Shown here: piece after piece, positions 7,779-15,668 of the stretch
Position numbering within the stretch: the first letter of the stretch is position 1
Layout: every line of letters begins with the position of its first letter
Source of the DNA: Prevotella sp.
Lineage (GTDB): Bacteria > Bacteroidota > Bacteroidia > Bacteroidales > Bacteroidaceae
Assembly: GCA_022773825.1 (NCBI GenBank)
Contig: JALFOF010000045.1
Coordinates: 1 to 38,686, forward strand
Length of the DNA stretch: 38,686 nt
Direction: 5' to 3'
Notes under the pieces: model-generated
The model's input: only the letters and a program-made list of their open reading frames with translations
Told to the model about the DNA's origin: nothing
Databases searched by the model: none
Program-made: the position numbers and the translations under genes

Positions 7779-8491
7779 TCGTGTTTCGCGTTCTCGAAGT
7801 CTTCTACCGTGTCAAGCTCGCAGGAGAACAGATGACTGACATCGAGTACGTTGTAGGTGTGTCCCTGTGGTATCAGTCGTTCAAAGGCGAGTTCGTAGAA
7901 CTTGTTTTCAAGGTGCTCCTTATTCATCATCACCTCCAGTTCTTTGTAGAGGGCGGCAGAATATTCCTTGCCAATCTTCTCTATGCCAAGACTTTCGCCT
8001 GCGGCATCACTGGGGTTACAGGTCTTGCTTATCTCTTTTATTACGCCATCAGCATCCGTCACCACCTTCATCTCTTCTTCTCCGAGGTCGTGCTTTATGA
8101 GCGTCAACACGTTTGCCGCCTTGTTTGCCATGACTTCCGTGATAATCTGCGGGTCATAGAGCAGGTCACTGTCAAGCAGCAGGAAGTCTTCTCCCTCTGC
8201 TTCCGGACGTGCGAGCCAAAGGGAATAGATGTTGTTCGTGCTGTCATATACATTATTATATATGAACTTTACGCTGATGGTGTCGGCATACTGCTCCTTC
8301 ACGAAGGCTTCAATCTTCTCGTGCAGATAGCCTGTCACGATAACAAAGTCTTTTATCCCATTCTGTATCAGGGCATCCATGGAGCGCTGTAACAAAGACT
8401 TCCCATCTATAGTGAGCAGGCTTTTGGGCGTGTGTAGTGTCAGCGGGCGCAGGCGAGATGCCATGCCTGCCGCAAGGATTATTGCTTTCAT
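7766..8491 (-). CDS. LicC-like nucleotidyltransferase (CTP:phospho-alcohol/phosphonate cytidylyltransferase family)
   Basis: Likely activates a phosphorylated small alcohol or amine as its CDP derivative. The 241 residues start with the nucleotide-binding loop AAGMASRLRPLT followed by PKSLL. Then comes NNIYSLWLA, the segment typical of LicC-type phosphocholine and 2-aminoethylphosphonate cytidylyltransferases, and the metal-binding LLDSDLLYD. The C-terminal ELDTVEDFENA also fits the family. It is 18 bp downstream of the aminotransferase-like gene and probably co-transcribed. The last residues (CRF-stop) are encoded within the heptamer array. Sugar-phosphate nucleotidyltransferase activity is the alternative, but NNIYSL favours the LicC group. 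Confidence 0.85.
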   Translation of the reverse strand: MKAIILAAGMASRLRPLTLHTPKSLLTIDGKSLLQRSMDALIQNGIKDFVIVTGYLHEKIEAFVKEQYADTISVKFIYNNVYDSTNNIYSLWLARPEAEGEDFLLLDSDLLYDPQIITEVMANKAANVLTLIKHDLGEEEMKVVTDADGVIKEISKTCNPSDAAGESLGIEKIGKEYSAALYKELEVMMNKEHLENKFYELAFERLIPQGHTYNVLDVSHLFSCELDTVEDFENAKHDCRF

Positions 8492-8509
8492 CGTTTACTG
8501 TGGGCTGTA

Positions 8510-9541
8510 TTATTTCACGCACTTCTTTATAGTGTCCACCACTGCCTGTATGTGCTGTGGTTGACCGAGAGTGATGCGCAGGCAGTCTTCAAGTCCCTTG
8601 TCCCCCATGAATTTTATCTTGTAGTCTTGTTCGGCAAGGGCTTTTTGCAATGCCTCTTTTATTGCTACGGGATATTTTATGAGGATGAAGTTAGCAACGC
8701 TCTTATATACCTTGAAGCCTGGCAGGTTACCCAGTTCCTTCTTGAACAGCTGTCGGTCCCATTCCATGTCGTCAGCCACCTTGCGGTAATGCTCATCGCT
8801 GTCGAGGGCTGCCAGTGCCACTGCTTCGCTGAAACGGTTGTAACCGAGGTATTTGTTCGCGTAGTTGAGGAAGCCTTCGTGTCCTTTGCCAATGAAGCCG
8901 AAGCCCATGCGGAGTCCTGGCAGACCGTAGAATTTGGAGAGGGTGCGTGATATTATGAGGTTAGAGTATTTGCTGACGAGGGGTGCCACGTATGAGGTGT
9001 CGCAAGATATGAAAGAAGCGTATGCCTCGTCAATGAGTACCATGGTGTCAGATGGTATATTCTCCATTATCCTCCCTATCTCCTCTGGTGTGAGGCTGTT
9101 GCCTGTTGGGTTGTTAGGAGATGCGAGCAGAAGCATACGGGGGTGTATGCGGTTGGTGTATTCAATAACCTCATCCACGTCGTATGCAAAGGTGTCGCCT
9201 GTTTCGTGAAGGGGATACATCTCGAAGGTTCCGCCGCACTCTCCGGCTATGCGGTTATAGTACCACCATGAGTATTCTGGTATCATTATGGTGTTGTTTC
9301 CACCTGTTGACAGATAGTAGTGTACGGAGTTTTTCAGTATATCCTCACCGCCATAGCCTATGAGTACCTGTTGCTCGGGCACACCGTATATTTCGCTGAG
9401 GCGGACGGATACGATGCTCTTCTTGCCTTCGTCGTAAATTCTGGTGTAGAAACAAAGTGTCTCGGGGTCAAAATTCTTTATTGCATCAATAACCTTCTGT
9501 GATGGTTTGAAATTAAATTCGTTTCTGTCAAGATATATCAT
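8510..9541 (-). CDS. HisC/CobD-like PLP-dependent aminotransferase or decarboxylase
   Basis: A 343-residue fold-type I PLP enzyme of the histidinol-phosphate aminotransferase group. Visible are the cofactor phosphate-binding GYGGEDIL region (residues 62-69), SPNNPTG (141-147), DEAY (171-174), and the Schiff-base lysine in SRTLSKFYGL (K203) followed by GLRMGF. The HisC superfamily includes true HisC, CobD threonine-phosphate decarboxylase and serine-phosphate decarboxylases. No his genes lie nearby. The neighbours are a cytidylyltransferase and a CDP-alcohol phosphotransferase, so a role in supplying a phosphorylated amine is an attractive inference. It is the first gene of its unit, with a promoter -7 element 26 bp upstream. 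Confidence 0.85.
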   Translation of the reverse strand: MIYLDRNEFNFKPSQKVIDAIKNFDPETLCFYTRIYDEGKKSIVSVRLSEIYGVPEQQVLIGYGGEDILKNSVHYYLSTGGNNTIMIPEYSWWYYNRIAGECGGTFEMYPLHETGDTFAYDVDEVIEYTNRIHPRMLLLASPNNPTGNSLTPEEIGRIMENIPSDTMVLIDEAYASFISCDTSYVAPLVSKYSNLIISRTLSKFYGLPGLRMGFGFIGKGHEGFLNYANKYLGYNRFSEAVALAALDSDEHYRKVADDMEWDRQLFKKELGNLPGFKVYKSVANFILIKYPVAIKEALQKALAEQDYKIKFMGDKGLEDCLRITLGQPQHIQAVVDTIKKCVK

Positions 9542-9567
9542 TTCTTTATTTGATTGATTTTAATTTG

Positions 9568-9575
9568 CAAAGGTA
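9568..9575 (-). promoter_or_regulatory. Possible -7 element of the aminotransferase operon
   Basis: On the minus strand TACCTTTG lies 26 bp before the start codon and fits TAnnTTTG. No clear TTG is found 19-20 bp further upstream, so the -33 element is weak or absent. Confidence 0.45.
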
Positions 9576-9642
9576 ATATTTTTATTCCTAATCCGTACTT
9601 CTGTTGCGTGTTATAGAACAAATAAACGGTGCGATGGAATAG

Positions 9643-9946
9643 TTGTTTAGTTATTTAGTTGTTTAGTTGTTTGGTGGTTTGGTTGTTTGGTTGTTTGGTG
9701 GTTTAGTGGTTTGGTTGTTTGGTGGTTTAGTGGTTTGGTTGTTTAGTGGTTTGGTTGTTTGGTGGTTTGGTTATTTAGTGGTTTAGTTGTTTGGTTGTTT
9801 AGTGGTTTAGTGGTTTGGTTATTTGGTGGTTTGGTTATTTCTTCACTGGGGCAAAGTGGTAGAGCCGAGCGGATGGCTAATGGAGCGTTTACATTTAACC
9901 AAACAACCAAACCACTAAACAACTAAACCACCAAACCACTAAACCC
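9643..9946. repeat. Large phased 8-bp repeat array with facing reverse arm
   Basis: From 9643 to 9834 there are 24 consecutive, strictly phased 8-mers obeying TKRTTTRG (for example TTGTTTAG, TGGTTTGG, TTATTTAG), then a partial unit to 9840. A 58-bp spacer (GC-rich block 9839-9872, then TACATTTAAC) follows. Reverse-complement units (CCAAACAA, CCAAACCA, CTAAACAA, CTAAACCA) run from 9899 to 9946 in their own unbroken 8-bp phase. The reverse arm covers the stop codon of nudC. Variation is confined to positions 2, 3 and 7 of the unit. This element fills most of the 397-bp gap 9542-9938, in which no gene is visible. Confidence 0.9.
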
Positions 9947-10733
9947 CATGTATCAGTCTGTAAGCTATGGAGCCAGGTTGTGGCGTGGCAGGACACTCGT
10001 CCTTGTTGAACCATGCAGCGTGTTGTATCTCGCTTTCCTGTATCTTTATCTCGCCTTCGGCGTAGTCGGCGGTGAATGCTAACATCAGTTGCGAGGGGAA
10101 GGGCCAGCTTTGTGAACCGAAGTAGCGTATGTTCTTTACCTTCAGCCCTGTCTCTTCCATTATCTCGCGTTGCACTGCCTGCTCCGCCGTCTCTCCCGTC
10201 TCCATAAATCCTGCTATGCAGGCGTAGATGTCTTGATTGCGTTGCACGTGGCGTGCCAGCAGCATTTTGTCGCCATTGCGCACAAGAACTATGATGCATG
10301 GCTCTATGCGTGGGAAGGTCAGTTTCCCGCAGTTACTACATACCATGGCGGTCTGCGTGGCATGAGTGTGCAGTGGCGCGCCGCAGCAGGAGCAGTACTT
10401 GGTGTTGCGCATCCACTCCAGCAGTCCTTTCGCTCGTGATATGCGCATTACGGTTTCCTCGTCTTGTTCGGCGTTGTACAGCCTGATGGCACGCAGCTCA
10501 TAACCCTGCGGCAGGGATTGACAGTAACCTTTGTCGCCAGCGTCTTTAGGCTGCAATCCCAGTACGCTGACGCAGGTCTCTTCCTCTGTGAAAGCCATGT
10601 CATATGTTATGGCGGCTTGTAGCTTGAGCATATCATTGTAGTCCAGTGTCCCGCCATCATCGCGTAGCACCATTTCCCTGCCCGTGAAAGCAAGGTATAG
10701 CTCTTCATTTGGCTTTATCTCTCGTGTTATCAT
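9939..10733 (-). CDS. nudC: NAD(H) pyrophosphatase / NAD-capped RNA decapping Nudix hydrolase NudC
   Basis: Hydrolyses NAD(H) to NMN(H) and AMP and, in characterised NudC, removes NAD caps from RNA. The 264 residues have the NudC order: a divergent N-terminal domain; a four-cysteine zinc ribbon (C114, C117, C132, C135); then the Nudix domain with box G175 to L197 (GFMETGETAEQAVQREIMEE, then TGL). SQSWPFPSQ at 207-215 follows, the NudC-specific motif usually written SQPWPFPxS. The stop codon TAG lies in a unit of the 8-bp repeat array. It starts 12 bp after the plug-protein gene and is likely co-transcribed with it. Confidence 0.93.
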   Translation of the reverse strand: MITREIKPNEELYLAFTGREMVLRDDGGTLDYNDMLKLQAAITYDMAFTEEETCVSVLGLQPKDAGDKGYCQSLPQGYELRAIRLYNAEQDEETVMRISRAKGLLEWMRNTKYCSCCGAPLHTHATQTAMVCSNCGKLTFPRIEPCIIVLVRNGDKMLLARHVQRNQDIYACIAGFMETGETAEQAVQREIMEETGLKVKNIRYFGSQSWPFPSQLMLAFTADYAEGEIKIQESEIQHAAWFNKDECPATPQPGSIAYRLIHGV

Positions 10734-10745
10734 TTTTCTGTTGTT

Positions 10746-12053
10746 TCAATAAACTCCCACCAGTCTGTCTGCCCTGTCATTGTTGCCGCGGTAGTATATC
10801 AGGGCGTTGTAGTTGTTGCGCGTCTCGTGGAAAGAGCCTTCCGTGGGTGGGATTATCGGTTCCGCGGTGTTTTTACCGACCTCTTCGTCTTCTGTCACCT
10901 CGCCCTCTATTATGTCGTTCCCGTCGAGCATGAGGTATTGGTAGGAATAGTAGCCGTATTTCAGCCTTACCACCGCTTCATACATTTTTCTCTCCTCATC
11001 GTAGTGCATCTCGTACTTCGGCAGGAACCGGTCGTTGGTCCATGTGCCGTTCACGAAAAGTCGGTAGGGCAGGGGAGGGCTTTTCAGCAGGAAGTGCACT
11101 AGTACGTATTCTGATGTTATGTCGTTCTCGTGGTTGTCGCTGTTTCTTATATAGAAAGAACCCTTGGCGGTCTCGTCATATACATACGATGGCCGCTTGT
11201 AATCATACCACAATATGGTGTGCCAGTTTTCGCCGTCCCACACATTATTTTCCACGTTCATTGAGTTGCGGTGTATGTCGAGTATCTCGAACTTGTGGTA
11301 TTCGTTGCCCGCTTCAAATATAAGGTCGCGGCAGTGCACCCACTCCAGCATCTTCTGCGATATTCGCGAAGCCTCCGGCAGCCACCGTGCGTTGTCCCAT
11401 CTGCCGTTTTGCAGCACGTAACCCTTCACTTGCCGCCGTGCGTCAGTGGCGCGCAGCGGCGAGTAGTCCACGCTCAGCTCCACCTGCTGGTGACTGTGGC
11501 GTATATCGATGTCGGTATTGGCGGTGGTTGACAGTCCAACCGTGACGGCGGCTTCGTTTACCATGAAGAATACGCTTGCCATCAGTCTGCCGTCATCGTC
11601 GTCGTCTCTTATGTCGAGGCGATAGTTGCCGCTCATTGTCATGCGACACTTCTCATTGGGTATTTGTAGCGTATAGTGAGTGTAGTTTTGTAACGTATTG
11701 ATTGATTGGTTGTAACTATCAATGGTTAAACCTGTTTCAAAGCCAGCGAGATAGTCGCTCGTAAACAGTCCCTCCGATGGTGTGAAGTCGGCTTCAAGGT
11801 GTGTTATGGTGTAGGAGAAGCGGCGGTAAGAGTGTGACAGGTCGTCGAAGCTGATGTTCAGCACCTCGTTACCGTTGAGCCTGATGATAGGCATCTCTTG
11901 CCATCTGACCCCTGCCACCACTTGCAGTGAGGCGATGTCGTCGGAGAAAAGTATGTGTCTCTGTGCGCAAACACGCCCTGCTCCCCCTATGCCGCCCATT
12001 ACGAGGGGTAGCAGTAAGGTGAGCAGGGCGTTTATGTAATGTTTGTATGGCAT
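10746..12053 (-). CDS. Type IX secretion system plug protein (DUF5103 family)
   Basis: The 435-residue protein starts with a signal peptide (about residues 1-30, hydrophobic ALLTLLLPLVMGGIG, likely cleavage after VCA). It contains the features of the DUF5103/T9SS plug family: DIASLQVV near the N-terminus, LNGNEVLNISFDDLSHSYRRFSYTI, then beta-rich sequence with GLTIDSYNQS and a C-terminal domain with GYYSYQYL. In the SprA translocon the plug protein blocks one opening of the channel when it is not occupied. No other T9SS genes are near. The neighbour is nudC, a linkage probably of co-transcription only. Confidence 0.82.
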   Translation of the reverse strand: MPYKHYINALLTLLLPLVMGGIGGAGRVCAQRHILFSDDIASLQVVAGVRWQEMPIIRLNGNEVLNISFDDLSHSYRRFSYTITHLEADFTPSEGLFTSDYLAGFETGLTIDSYNQSINTLQNYTHYTLQIPNEKCRMTMSGNYRLDIRDDDDDGRLMASVFFMVNEAAVTVGLSTTANTDIDIRHSHQQVELSVDYSPLRATDARRQVKGYVLQNGRWDNARWLPEASRISQKMLEWVHCRDLIFEAGNEYHKFEILDIHRNSMNVENNVWDGENWHTILWYDYKRPSYVYDETAKGSFYIRNSDNHENDITSEYVLVHFLLKSPPLPYRLFVNGTWTNDRFLPKYEMHYDEERKMYEAVVRLKYGYYSYQYLMLDGNDIIEGEVTEDEEVGKNTAEPIIPPTEGSFHETRNNYNALIYYRGNNDRADRLVGVY

Positions 12054-12155
12054 GTCGGTGATGGTTCCTATCCGTCTCCCGCAAGGGGGAATTATGTATG
12101 CCTTTGGGGCTGTTTCCTCTCCTTGCTCGGGTAGGGGACGGGCGAGGCATTTTCT

Positions 12156-12240
12156 AATCGCTATGCTTTTACCGGGTAATCGCTATGCTTTCACATCGTA
12201 ATCGTATAGTGATTACTCGGTGAAAGCATAGCTTTTGCTT
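12156..12240. repeat. 22-bp dispersed repeat, palindromic cluster (copy 1)
   Basis: Units of 22 bp begin at 12156, 12178 and 12200 (AATCGCTATGCTTTTACC, AATCGCTATGCTTTCACA and a diverged third). They are followed by the inverted piece CGGTGAAAGCATAGC at 12219-12233, which can fold back on the earlier units. Related copies lie at 22285-22346 and 35760-35847. It sits in the 263-bp gap between htpG and the plug gene. Confidence 0.75.
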
Positions 12241-12316
12241 AACGGTGGATTATGCCTTGCTGTGTAACCGCAGGAGCATAACGGTTGTGTTGATGTATAA
12301 TCGTTTGATTGCCAGA

Positions 12317-14176
12317 CTACTTCAGCAGTTCTACAGACCTCTTGAGGAACTTGTCGAGGGCTGCGCCCTTTAACATACCGTTCTGCAGCAGTGCGAGGTC
12401 TATGAGCTGTGATACCGTATCCTCTTTGGCACTGCCATCGAGCACGGATTTTATTATGGCGTTGTCGCTGTTGAGCACCATGCTGTATGAGTCGGGCATC
12501 TGTGAGTAGAAGCCCATTCCGCTCTGATAACGTGACATATCTTTCATACGGCGCATGTATTCACTCTGTGTGAACACCACTGGTGCGGCAGCCTCGCCGA
12601 GAGCTTGTATCTCCACGTTGAAGTTGGCTTTCTCCATTTCGGGCAACTTGCTTTTGAAGACCTCTGTCAGTTTGTCGGTCTCCTCCTTGCTCAGTTCCAC
12701 TTTCTTAGCATCCTCCTTTGGTATGAGGCGGTCTATGATGTCACCGTCCACGCGGGTGAAACGGCTCTTGTCAAACTTCTGCTCAAAGAGTGACACCGTC
12801 GGTGTGTCCAGTTGTCCGTCAAGCAGCAGCACGGAGTAGCCCTTCGCCTTGGCTTCTTCTATATATGTGTACTGCTCGTCTTTGTCGTTGGCATAGAGGT
12901 ACACCAGTGTGCCATCTTTGTCAGTCTGTGCGTCTTTGATGAGCGTTTTGTACTCTTCGAAGGTGAAGTGTTTTCCCTCCGTGTCCTTGAACAGTGCGAA
13001 GTCCTTGGCGCGGTCATAGAAAGCCTCGTCCGTCAGCATACCGTAGTTGATGAACACCTTTAGCGAATCCCACTTCTCCTCGTAGTCTTTGCGGTCGCTC
13101 TTGAAGATGCTGTTCAGTCGGTCTGCCACCTTCTTTGTTATGTAGGTAGCTATCTTCTTCACGTTCTGGTCGCTTTGCAGGTAGCTTCGGCTCACGTTCA
13201 GCGGGATGTCGGGTGAGTCTATCACGCCGTGCAGCAGGGTAAGGAAGTCAGGCACTATGCCCTCCACCTGGTCTGTCACGAACACTTGGTTGCAATACAG
13301 CTGTATCTTGTTGCGTTGCAGGTCCATGTTGGACTGCACGCGTGGGAAATACAGTATGCCGGTGAGGTGGAACGGGAAGTCAACATTGAGGTGTATCCAG
13401 AACAACGGCTCGTCCTGCATGGGGTAGAGCGTGCGGTAGAACTCCTTGTAGTCCTCGTCCTTCAGCGTTGACGGCTGTTTGGTCCACAGCGGCTCCGTGC
13501 TGTTAATCACGTTGTCCTCGTCTGTGTCCACCATCTTCTTCTCGTCTTTGTTCCATTCCTGCTTCTTGCCGAAGACCACGTTCACCGCCATGAACTTGCA
13601 ATACTTGTTGAGCAGCTGCGTGACGCGCTCTTTTTCAAGGAACTCCTTGCAGTCCTCTGCGATGTGAAGCACTATGTCGGAACCGCGCTCTGCCTTCTCT
13701 GCCGGCTCGATGTCATACTCAGGGCTGCCGTCGCAGCTCCATTTCACTGCCTGTGCGTCATCCTTGTAAGACTTGGTGATGATGTCCACCCTGTCTGCCA
13801 CCATGAAGGCTGAGTAGAAGCCAAGGCCGAAATGTCCGATGATGGCATTGGCGTTATCCTTGTATTTCTCAAGGAAGTCCGTCACGCCGGAGAACGCTAT
13901 CTGGTTGATATAGCGGTCTATCTCTTCCTCGGTCATGCCGATGCCGTGGTCGGAGATGGTCAGCGTGCCTGCTTCCTTGTCGAGCTGTATGCGCACGCTC
14001 GTGTCGCCTATCTCGCCTTTGAAGTCGCCCTTCTCTGCAAGGGTCTTCAACTTCTGCGTGGCATCCACGGCATTGCTGACCATTTCGCGTAGGAAAATCT
14101 CGTGGTCTGAATAGAGGAATTTCTTGATTACTGGAAAAATGTTTTCGGTTGTTACGCCAATATTACCTTTTGCCAT
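12317..14176 (-). CDS. htpG: Hsp90-family molecular chaperone HtpG
   Basis: An ATP-dependent cytosolic chaperone. The 619-residue protein has the GHKL ATPase N-domain: LREMVSNAVDATQKL with the Mg-binding Asn, DHGIGMT (usually DNGIGM), and the lid segment GHFGLGFYSAFMV. The middle domain contains GILYFPRVQSNM, CNQVFVTD, VDSPDIPLNVSRSYLQ-type sequence with the gamma-phosphate Arg, and the C-terminal dimerisation domain with YMRRMKDMS. It is close in length to E. coli HtpG (624), whereas many Bacteroidales copies are longer. It appears monocistronic; the next gene downstream begins 263 bp away. I did not find a clear promoter in the upstream 130 bp. Confidence 0.95.
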   Translation of the reverse strand: MAKGNIGVTTENIFPVIKKFLYSDHEIFLREMVSNAVDATQKLKTLAEKGDFKGEIGDTSVRIQLDKEAGTLTISDHGIGMTEEEIDRYINQIAFSGVTDFLEKYKDNANAIIGHFGLGFYSAFMVADRVDIITKSYKDDAQAVKWSCDGSPEYDIEPAEKAERGSDIVLHIAEDCKEFLEKERVTQLLNKYCKFMAVNVVFGKKQEWNKDEKKMVDTDEDNVINSTEPLWTKQPSTLKDEDYKEFYRTLYPMQDEPLFWIHLNVDFPFHLTGILYFPRVQSNMDLQRNKIQLYCNQVFVTDQVEGIVPDFLTLLHGVIDSPDIPLNVSRSYLQSDQNVKKIATYITKKVADRLNSIFKSDRKDYEEKWDSLKVFINYGMLTDEAFYDRAKDFALFKDTEGKHFTFEEYKTLIKDAQTDKDGTLVYLYANDKDEQYTYIEEAKAKGYSVLLLDGQLDTPTVSLFEQKFDKSRFTRVDGDIIDRLIPKEDAKKVELSKEETDKLTEVFKSKLPEMEKANFNVEIQALGEAAAPVVFTQSEYMRRMKDMSRYQSGMGFYSQMPDSYSMVLNSDNAIIKSVLDGSAKEDTVSQLIDLALLQNGMLKGAALDKFLKRSVELLK

Positions 14177-14310
14177 AGTTTTATTGTATTGTTGTTATAT
14201 ATTAACTGTTTGATTGCGTGTCTGCTCTTCCTGCCTTGTCTTGCCATTGTCCGCTATGTTCTCACCAAGTAGGTCGCATTGCGGAAAGGCATAAACTGAC
14301 GAACAGGAAA

Positions 14311-14553
14311 TCTAATGACCGATTTGGATTAAACAAAATGCGTGCCAACTGAGTTTTTATCCCAAATCGGTCATTAGAGCCTAAACAGATTTTGTTTTAT
14401 TGTCGAGCAGATTGGCTATCTTTGTAACGCAGGCATAGCGGGCTACGTCAAGTTACAAAGACAGGCAAGATGCCGAAAAGAAAATAAAATCTGTTAGGAA
14501 ACAACACAAAAACAAGAAGTTTTGAACTTTTGTGGTCTAATGACCGATTTGGG
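14311..14553. mobile_element. Fold-back, MITE-like element with 18-bp terminal inverted repeats
   Basis: CCCAAATCGGTCATTAGA at 14361-14378 is the exact reverse complement of 14536-14553, bounding a 193-bp unit. Inside are nested inverted pairs: CCTAAACAGATTTT near 14380 with AAAATCTGTTAGG near 14486, and CTTTGTAAC with GTTACAAAG around the centre (about 14420 and 14453). A third copy of the end, at 14311-14327, faces the left end with a 34-bp spacer. No transposase is encoded. The stretch 14177-14310 before it holds nothing I can identify. Confidence 0.65.
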
Positions 14554-14582
14554 TTTATGATGCTGTGGTAGCGTTTCCGTAT

Positions 14583-14631
14583 ACAAAAAAACGCATTGCC
14601 GCTGACGTTTTACGGTCGATGGCAATGCGTT
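14583..14631 (-). terminator. Intrinsic terminator of the ATP synthase operon
   Basis: Read on the minus strand, AACGCATTGCC (14631-14621) and GGCAATGCGTT (14600-14590) form an 11-bp stem. A T-tract (TTTTTTGTAT) follows directly. It lies about 65 bp after the atpG stop codon, as expected for the end of the operon. Confidence 0.85.
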
Positions 14632-14696
14632 CTTTATGATATGACCATTCTGCTTGCGCGGATATGGCTTCTGCTATGGCAGGACAAAAGGGGTGA

Positions 14697-15662
14697 TTAG
14701 TTGTTGACAGAGCCTCCAACGAGGTCGAGCAGCTCGTTGGTGATGGCTTGCTGGCGGCTCTTGTTGTACTGCAAGTTAAGCACGCGCAGCAGTTCGTCGG
14801 CATTGTCTGTGGCGGTCTGCATCGCCACCATACGTGCGGCGTGCTCGGAGGCGATGCTGTCAAGCAGGGCGGTGTAGAGCATAAGGTGTATCATCTTTGG
14901 CACGAGGGTCTTGAGAATGGTATCCATGTCTGGCTCCACGATGTAGTTATCGTTGAGCGGTTTCACGTTGATATCCTCCTCATGGGTTGTTGTACCCTTC
15001 ATCTTCAGGTACTCCTGCGCTTCCTTTGTCACTATCGTTGTTTCGAGATCACGCTCGTGGTCTCTCTTCAACTCGGTGGTAAGGTCTATCGGTATTAGCG
15101 TCTTGCGTGTGAGTATCTGTGACCCTGCACTCTTGAAGTGATGGTATATCAGCTCCACCTTGTCTATTTCGCCCTTTAGGAACATCTGCCCCAGCTCTCT
15201 GGCAATGGCGATGCACTTTTGCACATCGGGCTTGTCGGCAAGCTCGTAGAAGTTGCCGGCTGTCTTATAACCTAATTTCTGTGCTTTCTCCGCCACCTTT
15301 CGTCCGATGGGATAGATGATGATGTTTTCTTTTCCCAACTGTTTGTACCCGTCTATCGCCTGTTGCATCAGTTTCAGCACGTTAGCGTTGAAACCTCCGC
15401 AAAGGCTGCTGTTGCTTGAGAAGACGACGAGCGCCACATTCTTCACGGGTCTTTCCATCGAGTAAACCGACTGCAGTTCGGCGTCGGAGGCGATGAAAGT
15501 CTTGATGATGTGTTCCAGCATCGTCTCGTAGGGCAACATATTGCCTATCATCATCTGTGCGTGGTGCAGCTTGGATGATGCCACCATCTTCATGGCACTC
15601 GTAATTTTACGGGTGCTGTTGACGGACGATATTCGGTTCTTTATTTCTTTCAGCGACGGCAT
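14697..15662 (-). CDS. atpG: ATP synthase F1 subunit gamma
   Basis: Central rotor shaft of the F1Fo ATP synthase. The 321 residues open with LKEIKNRISSVNSTRKITSAMKMVASSKL, the N-terminal coiled-coil helix typical of gamma. They close with the conserved second helix (HAARMVAMQTATDNADELLR, LNLQYNKSRQQAITNELLDL). LCGGFNANV marks the central Rossmann-like domain. An insertion of about 30 residues (around RDLETTIVTKEAQEYLKMKG) makes it longer than E. coli AtpG (287), as in other Bacteroidota. It is the last gene of the operon, 6 bp after atpA. Confidence 0.96.
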   Translation of the reverse strand: MPSLKEIKNRISSVNSTRKITSAMKMVASSKLHHAQMMIGNMLPYETMLEHIIKTFIASDAELQSVYSMERPVKNVALVVFSSNSSLCGGFNANVLKLMQQAIDGYKQLGKENIIIYPIGRKVAEKAQKLGYKTAGNFYELADKPDVQKCIAIARELGQMFLKGEIDKVELIYHHFKSAGSQILTRKTLIPIDLTTELKRDHERDLETTIVTKEAQEYLKMKGTTTHEEDINVKPLNDNYIVEPDMDTILKTLVPKMIHLMLYTALLDSIASEHAARMVAMQTATDNADELLRVLNLQYNKSRQQAITNELLDLVGGSVNN

Positions 15663-15668
15663 AGTACT

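Noticed and set aside
9643..9946. CRISPR array
   Set aside because: Units are 8 bp, directly adjacent, with no unique spacers and no cas genes. The same holds for the 22-bp units at 35760-35847.
14416..14423. Promoter inside the fold-back element (TATCTTTG)
   Set aside because: TTG triplets upstream are at 14 or 22 bp rather than 19-20, so support is too weak to list as a promoter.
14555..14863. A 102-codon minus-strand frame at the end of atpG
   Set aside because: It overlaps atpG in another frame and passes through the operon terminator stem.
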